A DNA stretch of 64,000 bases from contig NZ_CP046914.1 of the NCBI RefSeq assembly GCF_009789675.1, forward strand, positions 682,001 to 746,000, in the 5' to 3' direction. The first letter of the stretch is position 1, and every line of letters starts with the position of its first letter. This DNA is from Paraburkholderia acidisoli. Its GTDB lineage: Bacteria > Pseudomonadota > Gammaproteobacteria > Burkholderiales > Burkholderiaceae. The notes under the pieces were generated by a model. The model saw nothing but the letters and a program-made list of their open reading frames with translations. It ran no database searches and was not told the DNA's origin. The translations under genes were made by a program, and so were the position numbers. Below, one piece after another: positions 18,959 to 26,891 of this stretch.

Positions 18959-19273
18959 TTAACGCAAATGAAAAACGGGCACGAGCGGCTGCTGCAACGG
19001 CACGTTATGCGCATCGGTTGCCATCAGATCGGCCATGTAATCCCACCATTTGCGCATGATGGGCAACTCGGGCAACGCATCCATGGTGTGATCGTCGCGA
19101 CGATCGAGCACCGCGAACAGATGATGCGTGGCTTCGTCCAGAAAGATCCTGTAATTGCTGACGCCGGCTTCGCGCAGGGCGCTGGCAAGCTCGGGCCAGA
19201 TTTCGCGGTGACGCCGCTCGTATTCGTCCCGTTTACCGGGATCGAGCTGCATGCGAAACGCGATTGTCTCCAT
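18959..19273 (-). CDS. rhaM: L-rhamnose mutarotase
   Basis: A 104-residue protein matching RhaM/RhaU. Marks are FRMQLDPGKRDEYERRHREIWPEL, NYRIFLDE, LFAVLD and the C-terminal MATDAHNVPL. It interconverts alpha and beta anomers of L-rhamnose, feeding the dehydrogenase and transporter. First gene of the transport operon; GGAG lies eight bases before the ATG. Longer in-frame upstream codons run into the promoter region and were rejected. Confidence 0.9.
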   Translation of the reverse strand: METIAFRMQLDPGKRDEYERRHREIWPELASALREAGVSNYRIFLDEATHHLFAVLDRRDDHTMDALPELPIMRKWWDYMADLMATDAHNVPLQQPLVPVFHLR

Positions 19274-19388
19274 GTTCGTGTCTCCGTCCAGCGTTCTATC
19301 GCGTAGGCAACACCTGGCGTTTGCCCTGGCGTCGCGCACGGCTTTTAGCGTGGATTGCGGCAATGTGATCCGACTATAATTCCCGCAT

Positions 19389-19440
19389 CGATAGCCAACC
19401 AATCCGATGTTGGGATCGGGCGATACTTAAACCGGATCGC
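19389..19440. promoter_or_regulatory. Conserved 52-bp bipartite element, copy A
   Basis: Two blocks, CGATAGCCAACCAATCCGA (19389-19407) and CGATACTTAAACCGGATCGC (19421-19440), are separated by 13 unrelated bases. The same blocks with the same spacing recur at 25874-25925. Copy A lies between the divergent rhaM (ATG 19273) and the LysR gene (ATG 19457), so it is the probable LysR binding region and could also control the regulator itself. Confidence 0.75.
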
Positions 19441-19456
19441 TAGTGCTTACTACGCC

Positions 19457-20449
19457 ATGAATCATCAGACTGCCGCCGTGTCGCTCGTCAACCGTCTGCG
19501 CTTCAAGCACCTCGCGCTGCTCGTCGCACTCGACGACTCGCGCAACGTGCATCAGGCCGCCGACGCGATCAACGTCGCGCAACCCAGCGCGAGCCGCATG
19601 CTCAGCGACATCGAAGAAGCCTTCGGCTTTCGCCTCTTCGAGCGCAACGCGCGCGGCATGCAGCCCACGGCGCTCGGCGTGGTCACGCTCGCCTACGCGC
19701 GCCGCGCGCTTGCCGAACTCACGCGCTTTACCGAAGACCTCGACGTCAAGCGTCGCGGCGGTCACGGCCAACTCACCGTGGGCGCGATCATGGGCGCCGC
19801 GCCCGATCTGCTCGCCCAGGCCGTCGCCACGCTCAAGACCGAACGCCCGTTGCTGCACGTGCGCATTCTCGGCGAGACCAGCGACCAGGTCGTGCAATTG
19901 CTGCATCGGCGCGAAGTCGACCTGGCGCTCGGCCGCCTGACCACGCCGCTGCAACACAACGACTTCAGCTTCGAACCGCTCGCGCGCGAAACGCTCGTGC
20001 TCGTGGTGCGCGCGCGGCATCCGCTGGCGCGCAGCGAACAGGTCACGCTGCCCGAACTGATGGACTGGCCGTGGGTCGCACAACCCATTACGAGCCCCGC
20101 GCGCGAACTCTTCGAGGGCGAACTCGCGCGCGCCGGTCTCGGCACGCCTGTCAATCTCACCGAATCCGCCTCGATCTTCGCCACCTTGCAACTGCTCGAA
20201 AGCTTCGACGCCGTGGCCATGCTGCCCGAGTCGGTCGTGCGCGATCACGTGCGCGGCAAACTGCTCGTCGTGCTGCCGCTCGAAATCGGCAAGAGCCTGC
20301 CCGGCTTCGGCGTACTCACGCGCAAGAGCGAGCCGCTTGCCGAGCCGGCCGAGCACTTCGTCGGCTTGCTGCGGCGTTTTTCGCAGCCGTTCAAAATGGA
20401 CGATGTCGTGCCCGCCGGCGCGCGCGGTTCCACGCTCCTGGCTCACTGA
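19457..20449 (+). CDS. LysR-family regulator of the rhamnose locus
   Basis: A 330-residue LysR regulator. The HTH covers residues ~12-70 (LRFKHLALLVALDD through NVAQPSASRMLSDIEEAFGFRLFER), followed by a substrate-binding domain. It resembles GbpR-type sugar-locus regulators. It is divergent from rhaM and shares its intergenic region, which contains the 52-bp element also found before the second rhamnose operon. A rhamnose-pathway intermediate is the likely effector (inference). ATG at 19457 fits the usual LysR start; an in-frame start at 19355 would run through the element. Confidence 0.85.
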   Translation: MNHQTAAVSLVNRLRFKHLALLVALDDSRNVHQAADAINVAQPSASRMLSDIEEAFGFRLFERNARGMQPTALGVVTLAYARRALAELTRFTEDLDVKRRGGHGQLTVGAIMGAAPDLLAQAVATLKTERPLLHVRILGETSDQVVQLLHRREVDLALGRLTTPLQHNDFSFEPLARETLVLVVRARHPLARSEQVTLPELMDWPWVAQPITSPARELFEGELARAGLGTPVNLTESASIFATLQLLESFDAVAMLPESVVRDHVRGKLLVVLPLEIGKSLPGFGVLTRKSEPLAEPAEHFVGLLRRFSQPFKMDDVVPAGARGSTLLAH

Positions 20450-20488
20450 CGTTTCAATGCCTTCGCAATTCATCACGATTGCTCAGGA

Positions 20489-21271
20489 TCACTGAAGGTT
20501 CACGAACAGGCCGCCGTCGACGAGCAATGCCGCGCCCGTGACATAGCGCGCCCGGTCCGAGGCGAGGAAAACCACGCATTCGGCCACGTCTTCGGGCGCA
20601 CCCAGACGACCAAGGGGAATTCGCTTTTCGAAGTACGCACGCTTGCTTTCGTCGCTCAAATCCTCGGCATTGAGATCGGTGGCGATCGTGCCGGGCATCA
20701 CCGAATTGCAGCGAATGCCATAAGGCCCGAGCGCGATCGCGCACGACTGCATGAGCGAATGCACACCCGCTTTGGTCGGCGTGTAGTGCGTTTGCTCGCC
20801 GCCGCCCACGAGCGCGCTGATCGAACTCGTCGCGACAATCGCGCCGCCCGTGCCCTGCTCCTTCATCTGGCGCGCCACCGCCTGCGTCACGTAGAACGCA
20901 CCGTTCAGATTCACGCCGATCGTGCGTTCGAGCACCGCGGGCGGCATGTCGAGAAACGAATGAAACGGGCAGATGCCGGCATTGCTCGCGAGCACGTCCA
21001 CCTTGCCGAAGCGTTCCACCGTCTGACGCACGAGATCCACACCGGTTTGCGGCGCGGCCACGTTGCCTTCCACGGCAATGGCGCGGCGCCCCAGGCTTTC
21101 GATTTCGTCGAGTACTTCGCCGATAGCGGAACGGCGACCGTACGAGGCGTCGTTATCGCCCCAGTAGTTGATCGCAACGTCCGCGCCTTCGCGTGCGCTC
21201 GCCACCGCAATCGCGCGACCGATGCCGCGCGAGCCGCCGGTGACGATCACCACTTTGTCCTTGAGCAGCAC
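20489..21271 (-). CDS. L-rhamnose 1-dehydrogenase (SDR)
   Basis: A 260-residue short-chain dehydrogenase that oxidises L-rhamnose to L-rhamnono-lactone with NAD(P). It has TGGSRGIG near residue 12, NAG at ~97, and the Ser-Tyr-Lys set in SSISALVGGGEQTHYTPTKAG. The stretches NAGICPFHSFLDMP, HYTPTKAG, QSCAIALGPYGIRCN and the C-terminal LLVDGGLFVNLQ are those I recall from the Azotobacter vinelandii enzyme. AGGAGG precedes the ATG. It is the last gene of the catabolic operon. Confidence 0.88.
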   Translation of the reverse strand: MLLKDKVVIVTGGSRGIGRAIAVASAREGADVAINYWGDNDASYGRRSAIGEVLDEIESLGRRAIAVEGNVAAPQTGVDLVRQTVERFGKVDVLASNAGICPFHSFLDMPPAVLERTIGVNLNGAFYVTQAVARQMKEQGTGGAIVATSSISALVGGGEQTHYTPTKAGVHSLMQSCAIALGPYGIRCNSVMPGTIATDLNAEDLSDESKRAYFEKRIPLGRLGAPEDVAECVVFLASDRARYVTGAALLVDGGLFVNLQ

Positions 21272-21331
21272 GTTCCCCTCCTGCTTGCCGATGTTTTCGA
21301 TGCCGATGTCGTATGCGCGTGAGTGCGCGCG

Positions 21332-22510
21332 TTAGTGCGTGTAAGGCCGCGCGAGCTTGCAGTCCGGACTCAGGCGCACACCGAACCCCGGTGTGTCCGG
21401 CACTTTCAGGCGGCCTTTCACCGGCACCGGCTCGTCGAGCAGCAGCGGCGTGAACATGGGCACGACCTTGTCGGCCTTGGGCGCCATCATCAGGAACTCC
21501 GCGAACGGCGAGTTATGGCGCGTGACGACGAAGTGATAGCTGTACACCGACGAACCATGCGGCACCACGAGCACGTTGTGCGCGTCCGCCAGCGCCGAGA
21601 TCTTGATGAGTTCGGTCATGCCGCCGCACCAGTTCACGTCGGGCTGGATCAGATCGCAGCAGCCCATTTCGAGCAGCATGCGAAAGCCCCAGCGCGTGGC
21701 TTCGTGTTCGCCCGTGGAGACCATCATGCCGCGCGGCACGTTGCGGCGCAGTTCGGCATAGCCCCAGTAATCGTCGGGCGGCAGGCATTCCTCGATCCAC
21801 TTGAGATCGTATTCGTGCGCCGCGTGCGCGAGGCGCGTGGCGTAGCGCACGTCGAGGCTCATCCAGCAGTCGTACATCAGCCAGAAGTCGTCGCCCACGC
21901 GCTCGCGCATCGTCGCCAGCAGCTCGATGTTTTTCCTGAGGCCTTCCTCACCTTCCGCGGGGCTGTGAAGCAACGGCAATTTTCCGCCGATAAAGCCCAT
22001 TTCCTTCGCGAGATCGGGGCGCGCGCCGGTCGCGTAGAACTGCAGCTCGTCGCGCACGGGACCGCCCAGCAGTTGATAAACCGGCTCCTCGCGCAGTTTG
22101 CCGAGCAGGTCCCACAGCGCGAGATCGACGCCGGAAATCGTGTTGAGCACAACGCCCTTACGGCCGTAATAGAGCGTTGCGTAATACATCTGATCCCACA
22201 TCTTTTCGATGTCGGTCACGCGCTGACCTTCGAGAAAGCGCGCCAGATGCTTCTCCACGATGAACGCGCCGATCTCGCCGCCCGTCGTCACGGCGAAGCC
22301 CACGGTGCCGTCGCTCGCCTCCACTTCCACCACGAGCGTGCCTAGCACGTCGATGCCGAACGAGCGCCGACTCTGGCGATACTCCGGATAGCGCGCCATC
22401 GGCGTGGAAATGTGGTCGTCGATCCAGTGACCGTCGGGCTGGTCGTGGTAGTCGGCGCCACCGCCGCGCACCGTGAACGCCCGCACGTGTTTGATGGTTG
22501 GCATGGCCAT
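21332..22510 (-). CDS. rhmD: L-rhamnonate dehydratase
   Basis: A 392-residue enolase-superfamily enzyme converting L-rhamnonate to 2-keto-3-deoxy-L-rhamnonate. Visible features are [22 protein letters not shown], the metal-ligand region with MYDCWMSLD and [16 protein letters not shown], and the late QPDVNWCGG and [13 protein letters not shown] with the catalytic histidine. Length fits the RhmD family. AGGAG lies ten bases before the ATG; 24 bp separate it from the MFS gene upstream. Confidence 0.92.
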   Translation of the reverse strand: MAMPTIKHVRAFTVRGGGADYHDQPDGHWIDDHISTPMARYPEYRQSRRSFGIDVLGTLVVEVEASDGTVGFAVTTGGEIGAFIVEKHLARFLEGQRVTDIEKMWDQMYYATLYYGRKGVVLNTISGVDLALWDLLGKLREEPVYQLLGGPVRDELQFYATGARPDLAKEMGFIGGKLPLLHSPAEGEEGLRKNIELLATMRERVGDDFWLMYDCWMSLDVRYATRLAHAAHEYDLKWIEECLPPDDYWGYAELRRNVPRGMMVSTGEHEATRWGFRMLLEMGCCDLIQPDVNWCGGMTELIKISALADAHNVLVVPHGSSVYSYHFVVTRHNSPFAEFLMMAPKADKVVPMFTPLLLDEPVPVKGRLKVPDTPGFGVRLSPDCKLARPYTH

Positions 22511-22534
22511 GTGAGCTTGCTCCTGTGTGATGGA

Positions 22535-23878
22535 TTAGCGCACGCGCGACGCGGGCGGCTCGAACGAGCCGGCTTCCCGCGCACGAACGCGTGGCACGAC
22601 GATGAAGACGAGCAGCGCGGCCGCGAGGCTCGCGAGCCCGAGTAATTCGAGTCCGGCTGCATGCGAGGCGAAGCTACGGTCGGCGGCGGCGCGCAACATC
22701 GGCGCGAAGAAGCCGCCCAGACCGCCGAGCGAATTGATGAGGGCGATGCCGCTCGCCGAAGCGACACCGGCCAGATCGCGCGCGGGAAACGTCCAGAACA
22801 ACGGCTGCGCCGCGATAAAGCCGCTGGCCGCGCAACAGAGCCCGAGCATGGCGACGACCGCGCCAATCGAGCCGCCCGCACTGCCCGCGATGCCCGAGAC
22901 GGCAATGCCGAGCCCCGACATCACGAGCAGGCGCACGGTCCACGCGCGGTGGCTGCCCACGCGGTCGGCGCGGCGCGGTACGAACCAGGTGAGCGCCACG
23001 GCGCACAGCCACGGCACCGCCGCGAGCAGCCCCACTTTCAAGCCGACTTTCGCCCCGACGATGGACGCCACCTGCTGCGGCAGGAAGAAAATCACGCCGT
23101 ACACGCTCATTTGAATCAGCGCGTAGATCACGGCATACATGAGCACGCGACGATCGAGCAACGCGGCGAACGCGTCGCGGGGACCGTGCGCGGCGGCTTC
23201 GTGTGCGTCGAGGCGAATGGCGGCGGCGAGCGCGCGGCGCTCGTCGGCTTCGAGCCAGCTCGCGTCTTCGGGCTTATCGACGAGATACCAGTACGCCCAC
23301 ACGCCGACGATGGACGCGAGTGCACCTTCCACGAGAAAGAGCCACTTCCATCCCGCCAGCCCGAAAGTGCCGTGCAAATCGATCAGGAATCCCGACAATG
23401 GGCCGCCGAAGATGAACGCCAGCGGCGCGCCGAAATAAAACACCCCGATCGCTCGCGCCCGCGCCGACTGCGGAAACCACTGCGTGAGGTAATAGATGAT
23501 GCCGGGAAAGAAGCCCGCTTCGGCTACGCCCAGCAAAAAGCGCAGCGCATAGAACGAGGTGGGCGACTGCACCCACGCCATGGCAGCGGAGACGAGCCCC
23601 CACGTGACCATGATGCGGCACATCCAGATGCGCGCGCCCACGCGATGCAGCGCGAGATTGCTCGGCACTTCGAACAACGCGTAGCCGATGAAAAACACGC
23701 CCGCGCCAAAGGCGAACGCGGCATCCGAAAGTCCGGTGTCGCCTTGCAGGGCTTTTTGCGCGAAGCCGATATTCGCGCGATCGAGAAACGCGAGCACGTA
23801 CATCAAGAGCAGGAACGGCAGGAGGCGGTGCATGGCCTTACGGCCGGCGGCCTCCGCCAACGGGAATGCCTCGGACAT
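22535..23878 (-). CDS. MFS transporter, anion:cation symporter family
   Basis: A 447-residue, 12-segment major facilitator of the ACS (phthalate/hexuronate permease) family: LAFLDRANIGFA after the first segment and LRFLLGVAEAGFFPGIIYYL are diagnostic. Close to the RhmT-type L-rhamnonate transporters by position beside rhmD, so uptake of L-rhamnonate or a related sugar acid is likely. AGGAGA lies nine bases before the ATG and directly abuts the palindromic repeat array. Confidence 0.85.
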   Translation of the reverse strand: MSEAFPLAEAAGRKAMHRLLPFLLLMYVLAFLDRANIGFAQKALQGDTGLSDAAFAFGAGVFFIGYALFEVPSNLALHRVGARIWMCRIMVTWGLVSAAMAWVQSPTSFYALRFLLGVAEAGFFPGIIYYLTQWFPQSARARAIGVFYFGAPLAFIFGGPLSGFLIDLHGTFGLAGWKWLFLVEGALASIVGVWAYWYLVDKPEDASWLEADERRALAAAIRLDAHEAAAHGPRDAFAALLDRRVLMYAVIYALIQMSVYGVIFFLPQQVASIVGAKVGLKVGLLAAVPWLCAVALTWFVPRRADRVGSHRAWTVRLLVMSGLGIAVSGIAGSAGGSIGAVVAMLGLCCAASGFIAAQPLFWTFPARDLAGVASASGIALINSLGGLGGFFAPMLRAAADRSFASHAAGLELLGLASLAAALLVFIVVPRVRAREAGSFEPPASRVR

Positions 23879-23889
23879 CAGTGTCTCCT

Positions 23890-24128
23890 GTCGACCAGAG
23901 TTAGCGCTTTAGCGCTTACTCTGGTCCCATGCAAAGCTGTCGACCCGAGTTAGCACTTCAGTGCTTACTCGGGTCCCATGCAAAGCTGTCGACCCGAGTT
24001 AGCGTGTCGACCAGAGTTGGCGCTTTAGCGCTTACTCTGGTCCCAAAGCGCTTACTCGGGTCCCATGCAGAGCTGTCGACCCGAGTTGGCGCTTCAGTGC
24101 TTACTCGGGTCCCATGCAAAGCTGTCGA
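23890..24128. repeat. Array of palindromic 49-bp repeats with one nested unit
   Basis: Five 34-base hairpins lie in the 320-bp gap between the MFS and SDR genes. Simple units are at 23893-23926, 23942-23975 and 24078-24111, spaced 49 bp and joined by CCATGCAAAGCTGT. A fourth hairpin is split: its left arm (23991-24004) and right arm (24047-24062) enclose a complete fifth hairpin (24009-24042). Arms read GACCAGAGTTAGCGCT or GACCCGAGTTAGCACT with matching changes in the partner arm. The array is transcribed inside the operon, just before the MFS ribosome-binding site. It resembles REP/BIME elements in arrangement. No spacers or cas genes are present. Confidence 0.93.
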
Positions 24129-24198
24129 ACTGCCGCTCGACGCTTGTCTTTATCGTTTGCGCCGTTGTCGTGCGTCATCGCATCAATGCATCCGCCCA

Positions 24199-24951
24199 TC
24201 AATACGTCGCGCGACCACCCGAAAGATCGAACACCGACCCCGTGCTGAATGCGCAATCCTCCGAGCAAAGCCACACGATCATCGCGGCCGCTTCGTCGGG
24301 CATGAGAAAGCGATTCATCGGAATCTTCGAGAGCATGTAATCGATATGCTGCTGCGACATCGAATCGAAAATCTCGGTTTTCGCCGCGGCAGGCGTCACC
24401 GCATTGACGAGAATGTTCTTCGTCGCCAGTTCCTTGCCGAGCGATTTGGTCAAACCGATCAAACCGGCCTTCGACGCGCTGTAGTGCGAGGCATTCGGAT
24501 TGCCTTCCTTGCCCGCCACCGAAGCGATATTCACGATGCGCCCATAGCCTTGCTCGAGCATGCGCGGCACGACCGCGCGACACGTGAGGTACGAGCCGAT
24601 CAGATTCACGTCGATCACGCGGCGCCATACTTCCACCGGCAATTCCCACGTGAGACCGTTGCCGCCCGTAATGCCCGCGCTGTTCACGAGCGCATGAATG
24701 CCGCCGTGCGTTTGCGCCGTTTGCTGGGCGGCCGCCTCCACCGAGGCTTCATCGGTCAATTCGACTTTCACCGCGGATACCGTGCCCAGGTCCGACAACT
24801 CCTTGCGCGAGCGTTCGAGCCGTTCCGCGTCGACATCCCAGAGCGCGACCGCCGCGCCGGAGCGCAACGCGCGTTGCGCCACCGCATAGCCGATACCGCG
24901 CGCGCCGCCCGTCACCACCATCACGCGATTGTTCAAATCGATCTGATTCAT
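24199..24951 (-). CDS. 2-keto-3-deoxy-L-rhamnonate dehydrogenase (SDR)
   Basis: A 250-residue SDR with TGGARGIG at residues ~15, NSAG at ~90, and Ser-Tyr-Lys in IASVAGKEGNPNASHYSASKAG. Together with the fumarylacetoacetase-family gene 13 bp upstream it matches the LRA5-LRA6 pair of the Sphingomonas pathway, where the dehydrogenase makes 2,4-diketo-3-deoxy-L-rhamnonate. A fuconate-pathway dehydrogenase is the close alternative. GGAG precedes the ATG. Confidence 0.85.
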   Translation of the reverse strand: MNQIDLNNRVMVVTGGARGIGYAVAQRALRSGAAVALWDVDAERLERSRKELSDLGTVSAVKVELTDEASVEAAAQQTAQTHGGIHALVNSAGITGGNGLTWELPVEVWRRVIDVNLIGSYLTCRAVVPRMLEQGYGRIVNIASVAGKEGNPNASHYSASKAGLIGLTKSLGKELATKNILVNAVTPAAAKTEIFDSMSQQHIDYMLSKIPMNRFLMPDEAAAMIVWLCSEDCAFSTGSVFDLSGGRATY

Positions 24952-24964
24952 TGCGACTGTCTCC

Positions 24965-25822
24965 TTATGCGTTGGCCGGTGCGGCCACGGTGCGTTGCCG
25001 TTGTTCGCCGAGCCCGCTCACGCTCAAGCGCATGGTTTGACCCGCATGCAAATACACGGGCGCGGGCTTTTGCCCCATGCCGACGCCAGGCGGCGTACCC
25101 GTCGAAATCACGTCGCCGGGCTGCAAACTCATGAACTGGCTGATATAGGAAACGACCGTGGCGACGTCGAAGATCATCGTGCGCGTATTGCCGTTTTGAT
25201 AGCGCTTGCCGTCCACTTCCAGCCACATGTCGAGCGCCTGCGGATCGGCAATTTCATCGCGCGTGACGAGCCAGGGGCCGAGCGGCGCGAACGTGTCGTA
25301 GCTCTTGCCTTTGTCCCACTGGCCGCCGCGTTCGATTTGCCACGCGCGCTCCGAAACGTCGTTGACCACGCAATAGCCGGCCACGTAATCGAGCGCGCGC
25401 TCGCGCGACACGTTGCGCGCTTCCTCGCCGATCACCACGCCAAGCTCGACTTCCCAGTCGACTTTTTGCGCGCCCGGCGGAATCAAGACGTCGTCGTGGG
25501 GACCGCAGATCGCACTGGTTGCCTTGAAGAACAGCACTGGCTCCGTGGGCACGGGCATATTCGATTCGGCGGCGTGATCGGAATAATTGAGGCCTACGCA
25601 CACGATCTTGCCGACCTGGCCCACGCACGGCCCAAGGCGCACATCGGTGGGAACGAGCGGCAGCGCGTCGAGATCGAGCGCCGCGAGCCGGCGCAGATTG
25701 GCGGTGGCGAGGCCGTTGCCGGCCACATCGGGCAGCGCGCCCGAAAGATCGCGTATGCGTCCGGCATGATCGATGACTCCGGGCTTTTCATTGCCCTGAC
25801 TGCCCCAACGGACCAGCTTCAT
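24965..25822 (-). CDS. 2,4-diketo-3-deoxy-L-rhamnonate hydrolase (FAH family)
   Basis: A 285-residue fumarylacetoacetate-hydrolase-family enzyme. The metal ligands lie in VDWEVELGVVIG, preceded by VGLNYSDHAAE; GDVISTGTPPGVGMG closes the site. In the LRA pathway it splits the diketo acid to pyruvate and L-lactate. First gene of the catabolic operon. ATG at 25822 has GGAG eight bases upstream; the longer in-frame extension passes through the 52-bp regulatory element and is not translated in my reading. Confidence 0.88.
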   Translation of the reverse strand: MKLVRWGSQGNEKPGVIDHAGRIRDLSGALPDVAGNGLATANLRRLAALDLDALPLVPTDVRLGPCVGQVGKIVCVGLNYSDHAAESNMPVPTEPVLFFKATSAICGPHDDVLIPPGAQKVDWEVELGVVIGEEARNVSRERALDYVAGYCVVNDVSERAWQIERGGQWDKGKSYDTFAPLGPWLVTRDEIADPQALDMWLEVDGKRYQNGNTRTMIFDVATVVSYISQFMSLQPGDVISTGTPPGVGMGQKPAPVYLHAGQTMRLSVSGLGEQRQRTVAAPANA

Positions 25823-25873
25823 GCGGTGTCTCCATCTGTTGGAATCTCTTGTGCACCCAATATAGGCGCGCAG

Positions 25874-25925
25874 CGATAGCCGAACAATCCGAAACACGCA
25901 TGACCCGATAGCGAAACCGGATCGC
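25874..25925. promoter_or_regulatory. Conserved 52-bp bipartite element, copy B
   Basis: CGATAGCCGAACAATCCGA (25874-25892) and CGATAGCGAAACCGGATCGC (25906-25925), again 13 bp apart, lie 51 bp upstream of the hydrolase ATG. Relative to its minus-strand operon the orientation is the same as that of copy A to rhaM. Confidence 0.75.
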
Positions 25926-25957
25926 ACCCTTTTCCGCGCACGTTATTTACATCGTAC

Positions 25958-25986
25958 AAAAGAAAAAGCCCGCTTTCGCGGGCTTT
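25958..25986 (-). terminator. Terminator after glpF
   Basis: AAAGCCCGC (25965-25973) pairs with GCGGGCTTT (25978-25986). On the minus strand TTTTTCTTTTG follows. Confidence 0.9.
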
Positions 25987-26022
25987 GTTCAATGCCATGC
26001 GCATGACTGCGCAACAGCGGCC

Positions 26023-26739
26023 TCAATGCAGTGCATGCAAATAATGGTAGAGACCGGCCGCGGCCACGCCGCCCGCCAGCGGACCCATGACGGGAATCCA
26101 GGCGTAGCGCCAGTCGCTGTCGCGCTTGCCGGGGATCGGCAGCAACGCGTGCATGATGCGCGGCGATAGATCGCGCGCGGGACTCATGGCGTAACCCGTG
26201 GGGCCGCCCAGCGAAATGCCGATACCGAGCACGAGCAGACCGACCGGCAACGCGTCGAGCGCGCCCAGCCCCACTTGCGGCGAAGCCAGATACAGCACGC
26301 CGAGAATCAGCACAAAGGTGCAGATCGCCTCGGTGAGCACGTTGTGCTTGACGCAGCGAATGGCCGGCGCGGTGCAGAACACGGCGAGCTTGATGTCGGG
26401 GTCCGCTTCGTTGGCGAAATGCTGGCGATACGCGAGCCAGACGAGCAATGCACCCGCCATGCCGCCGAGCATTTGCGCGGCGATATAGCCGCCCACTTTC
26501 GACCAGGCGAATTTGCCCGCCAGCGCAAGACTGATCGTGACGATGGGGTTCAAATGCGCACCGCTGAACGAGGCCGTCACATAAACGGCCACGAACACGG
26601 CCATGCCCCAGCCCATCACGATGACGATGAGGTCGGCGCCTTTGCCTTTGGTTTTCGCGAGCAGTACGTTGGCGACCGCGCCGTTACCGAGCAGCACGAG
26701 GATAGCCGTGCCGATGAATTCCGCAATATAGGGTGACAT
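26023..26739 (-). CDS. glpF: Glycerol facilitator / aquaporin
   Basis: A 238-residue MIP channel with six membrane segments that lets glycerol cross the inner membrane. The two half-helix motifs are unusual: AHLNPIV in place of NPA, and AMSPARDLSPR in place of the common NPARD; the codon for the second position is AGT (Ser). The Arg of the selectivity filter (in PARD) is present. It is the last gene of the glpR-D-K-F block, 152 bp after glpK, so it may have its own promoter. The ATG at 26739 starts the first segment; no strong ribosome-binding site. Confidence 0.88.
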   Translation of the reverse strand: MSPYIAEFIGTAILVLLGNGAVANVLLAKTKGKGADLIVIVMGWGMAVFVAVYVTASFSGAHLNPIVTISLALAGKFAWSKVGGYIAAQMLGGMAGALLVWLAYRQHFANEADPDIKLAVFCTAPAIRCVKHNVLTEAICTFVLILGVLYLASPQVGLGALDALPVGLLVLGIGISLGGPTGYAMSPARDLSPRIMHALLPIPGKRDSDWRYAWIPVMGPLAGGVAAAGLYHYLHALH

Positions 26740-26891
26740 GTTAGTTGATTCGTCTCTCTGCCCGCACGATGCGGGTGCCTTGCGGCCATGCCACAAGTTG
26801 CGCCCGCAACCGTTTTTCGGGTTATTAATAGTTCGTTATGCCTGGTTAATACCGATTCTGCCGATCAAACGGGCAGCGCTTCCCGACACGC

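Noticed and set aside
23890..24128. Possible CRISPR array
   Set aside because: Units are self-complementary with a constant 15-bp linker rather than unique spacers, one unit is nested in another, and no cas genes are near.
23929..25134. Open frame starting in the palindromic repeats
   Set aside because: Its start is translated repeat sequence, and the rest is antisense to the SDR and FAH-family genes; no ribosome-binding site.
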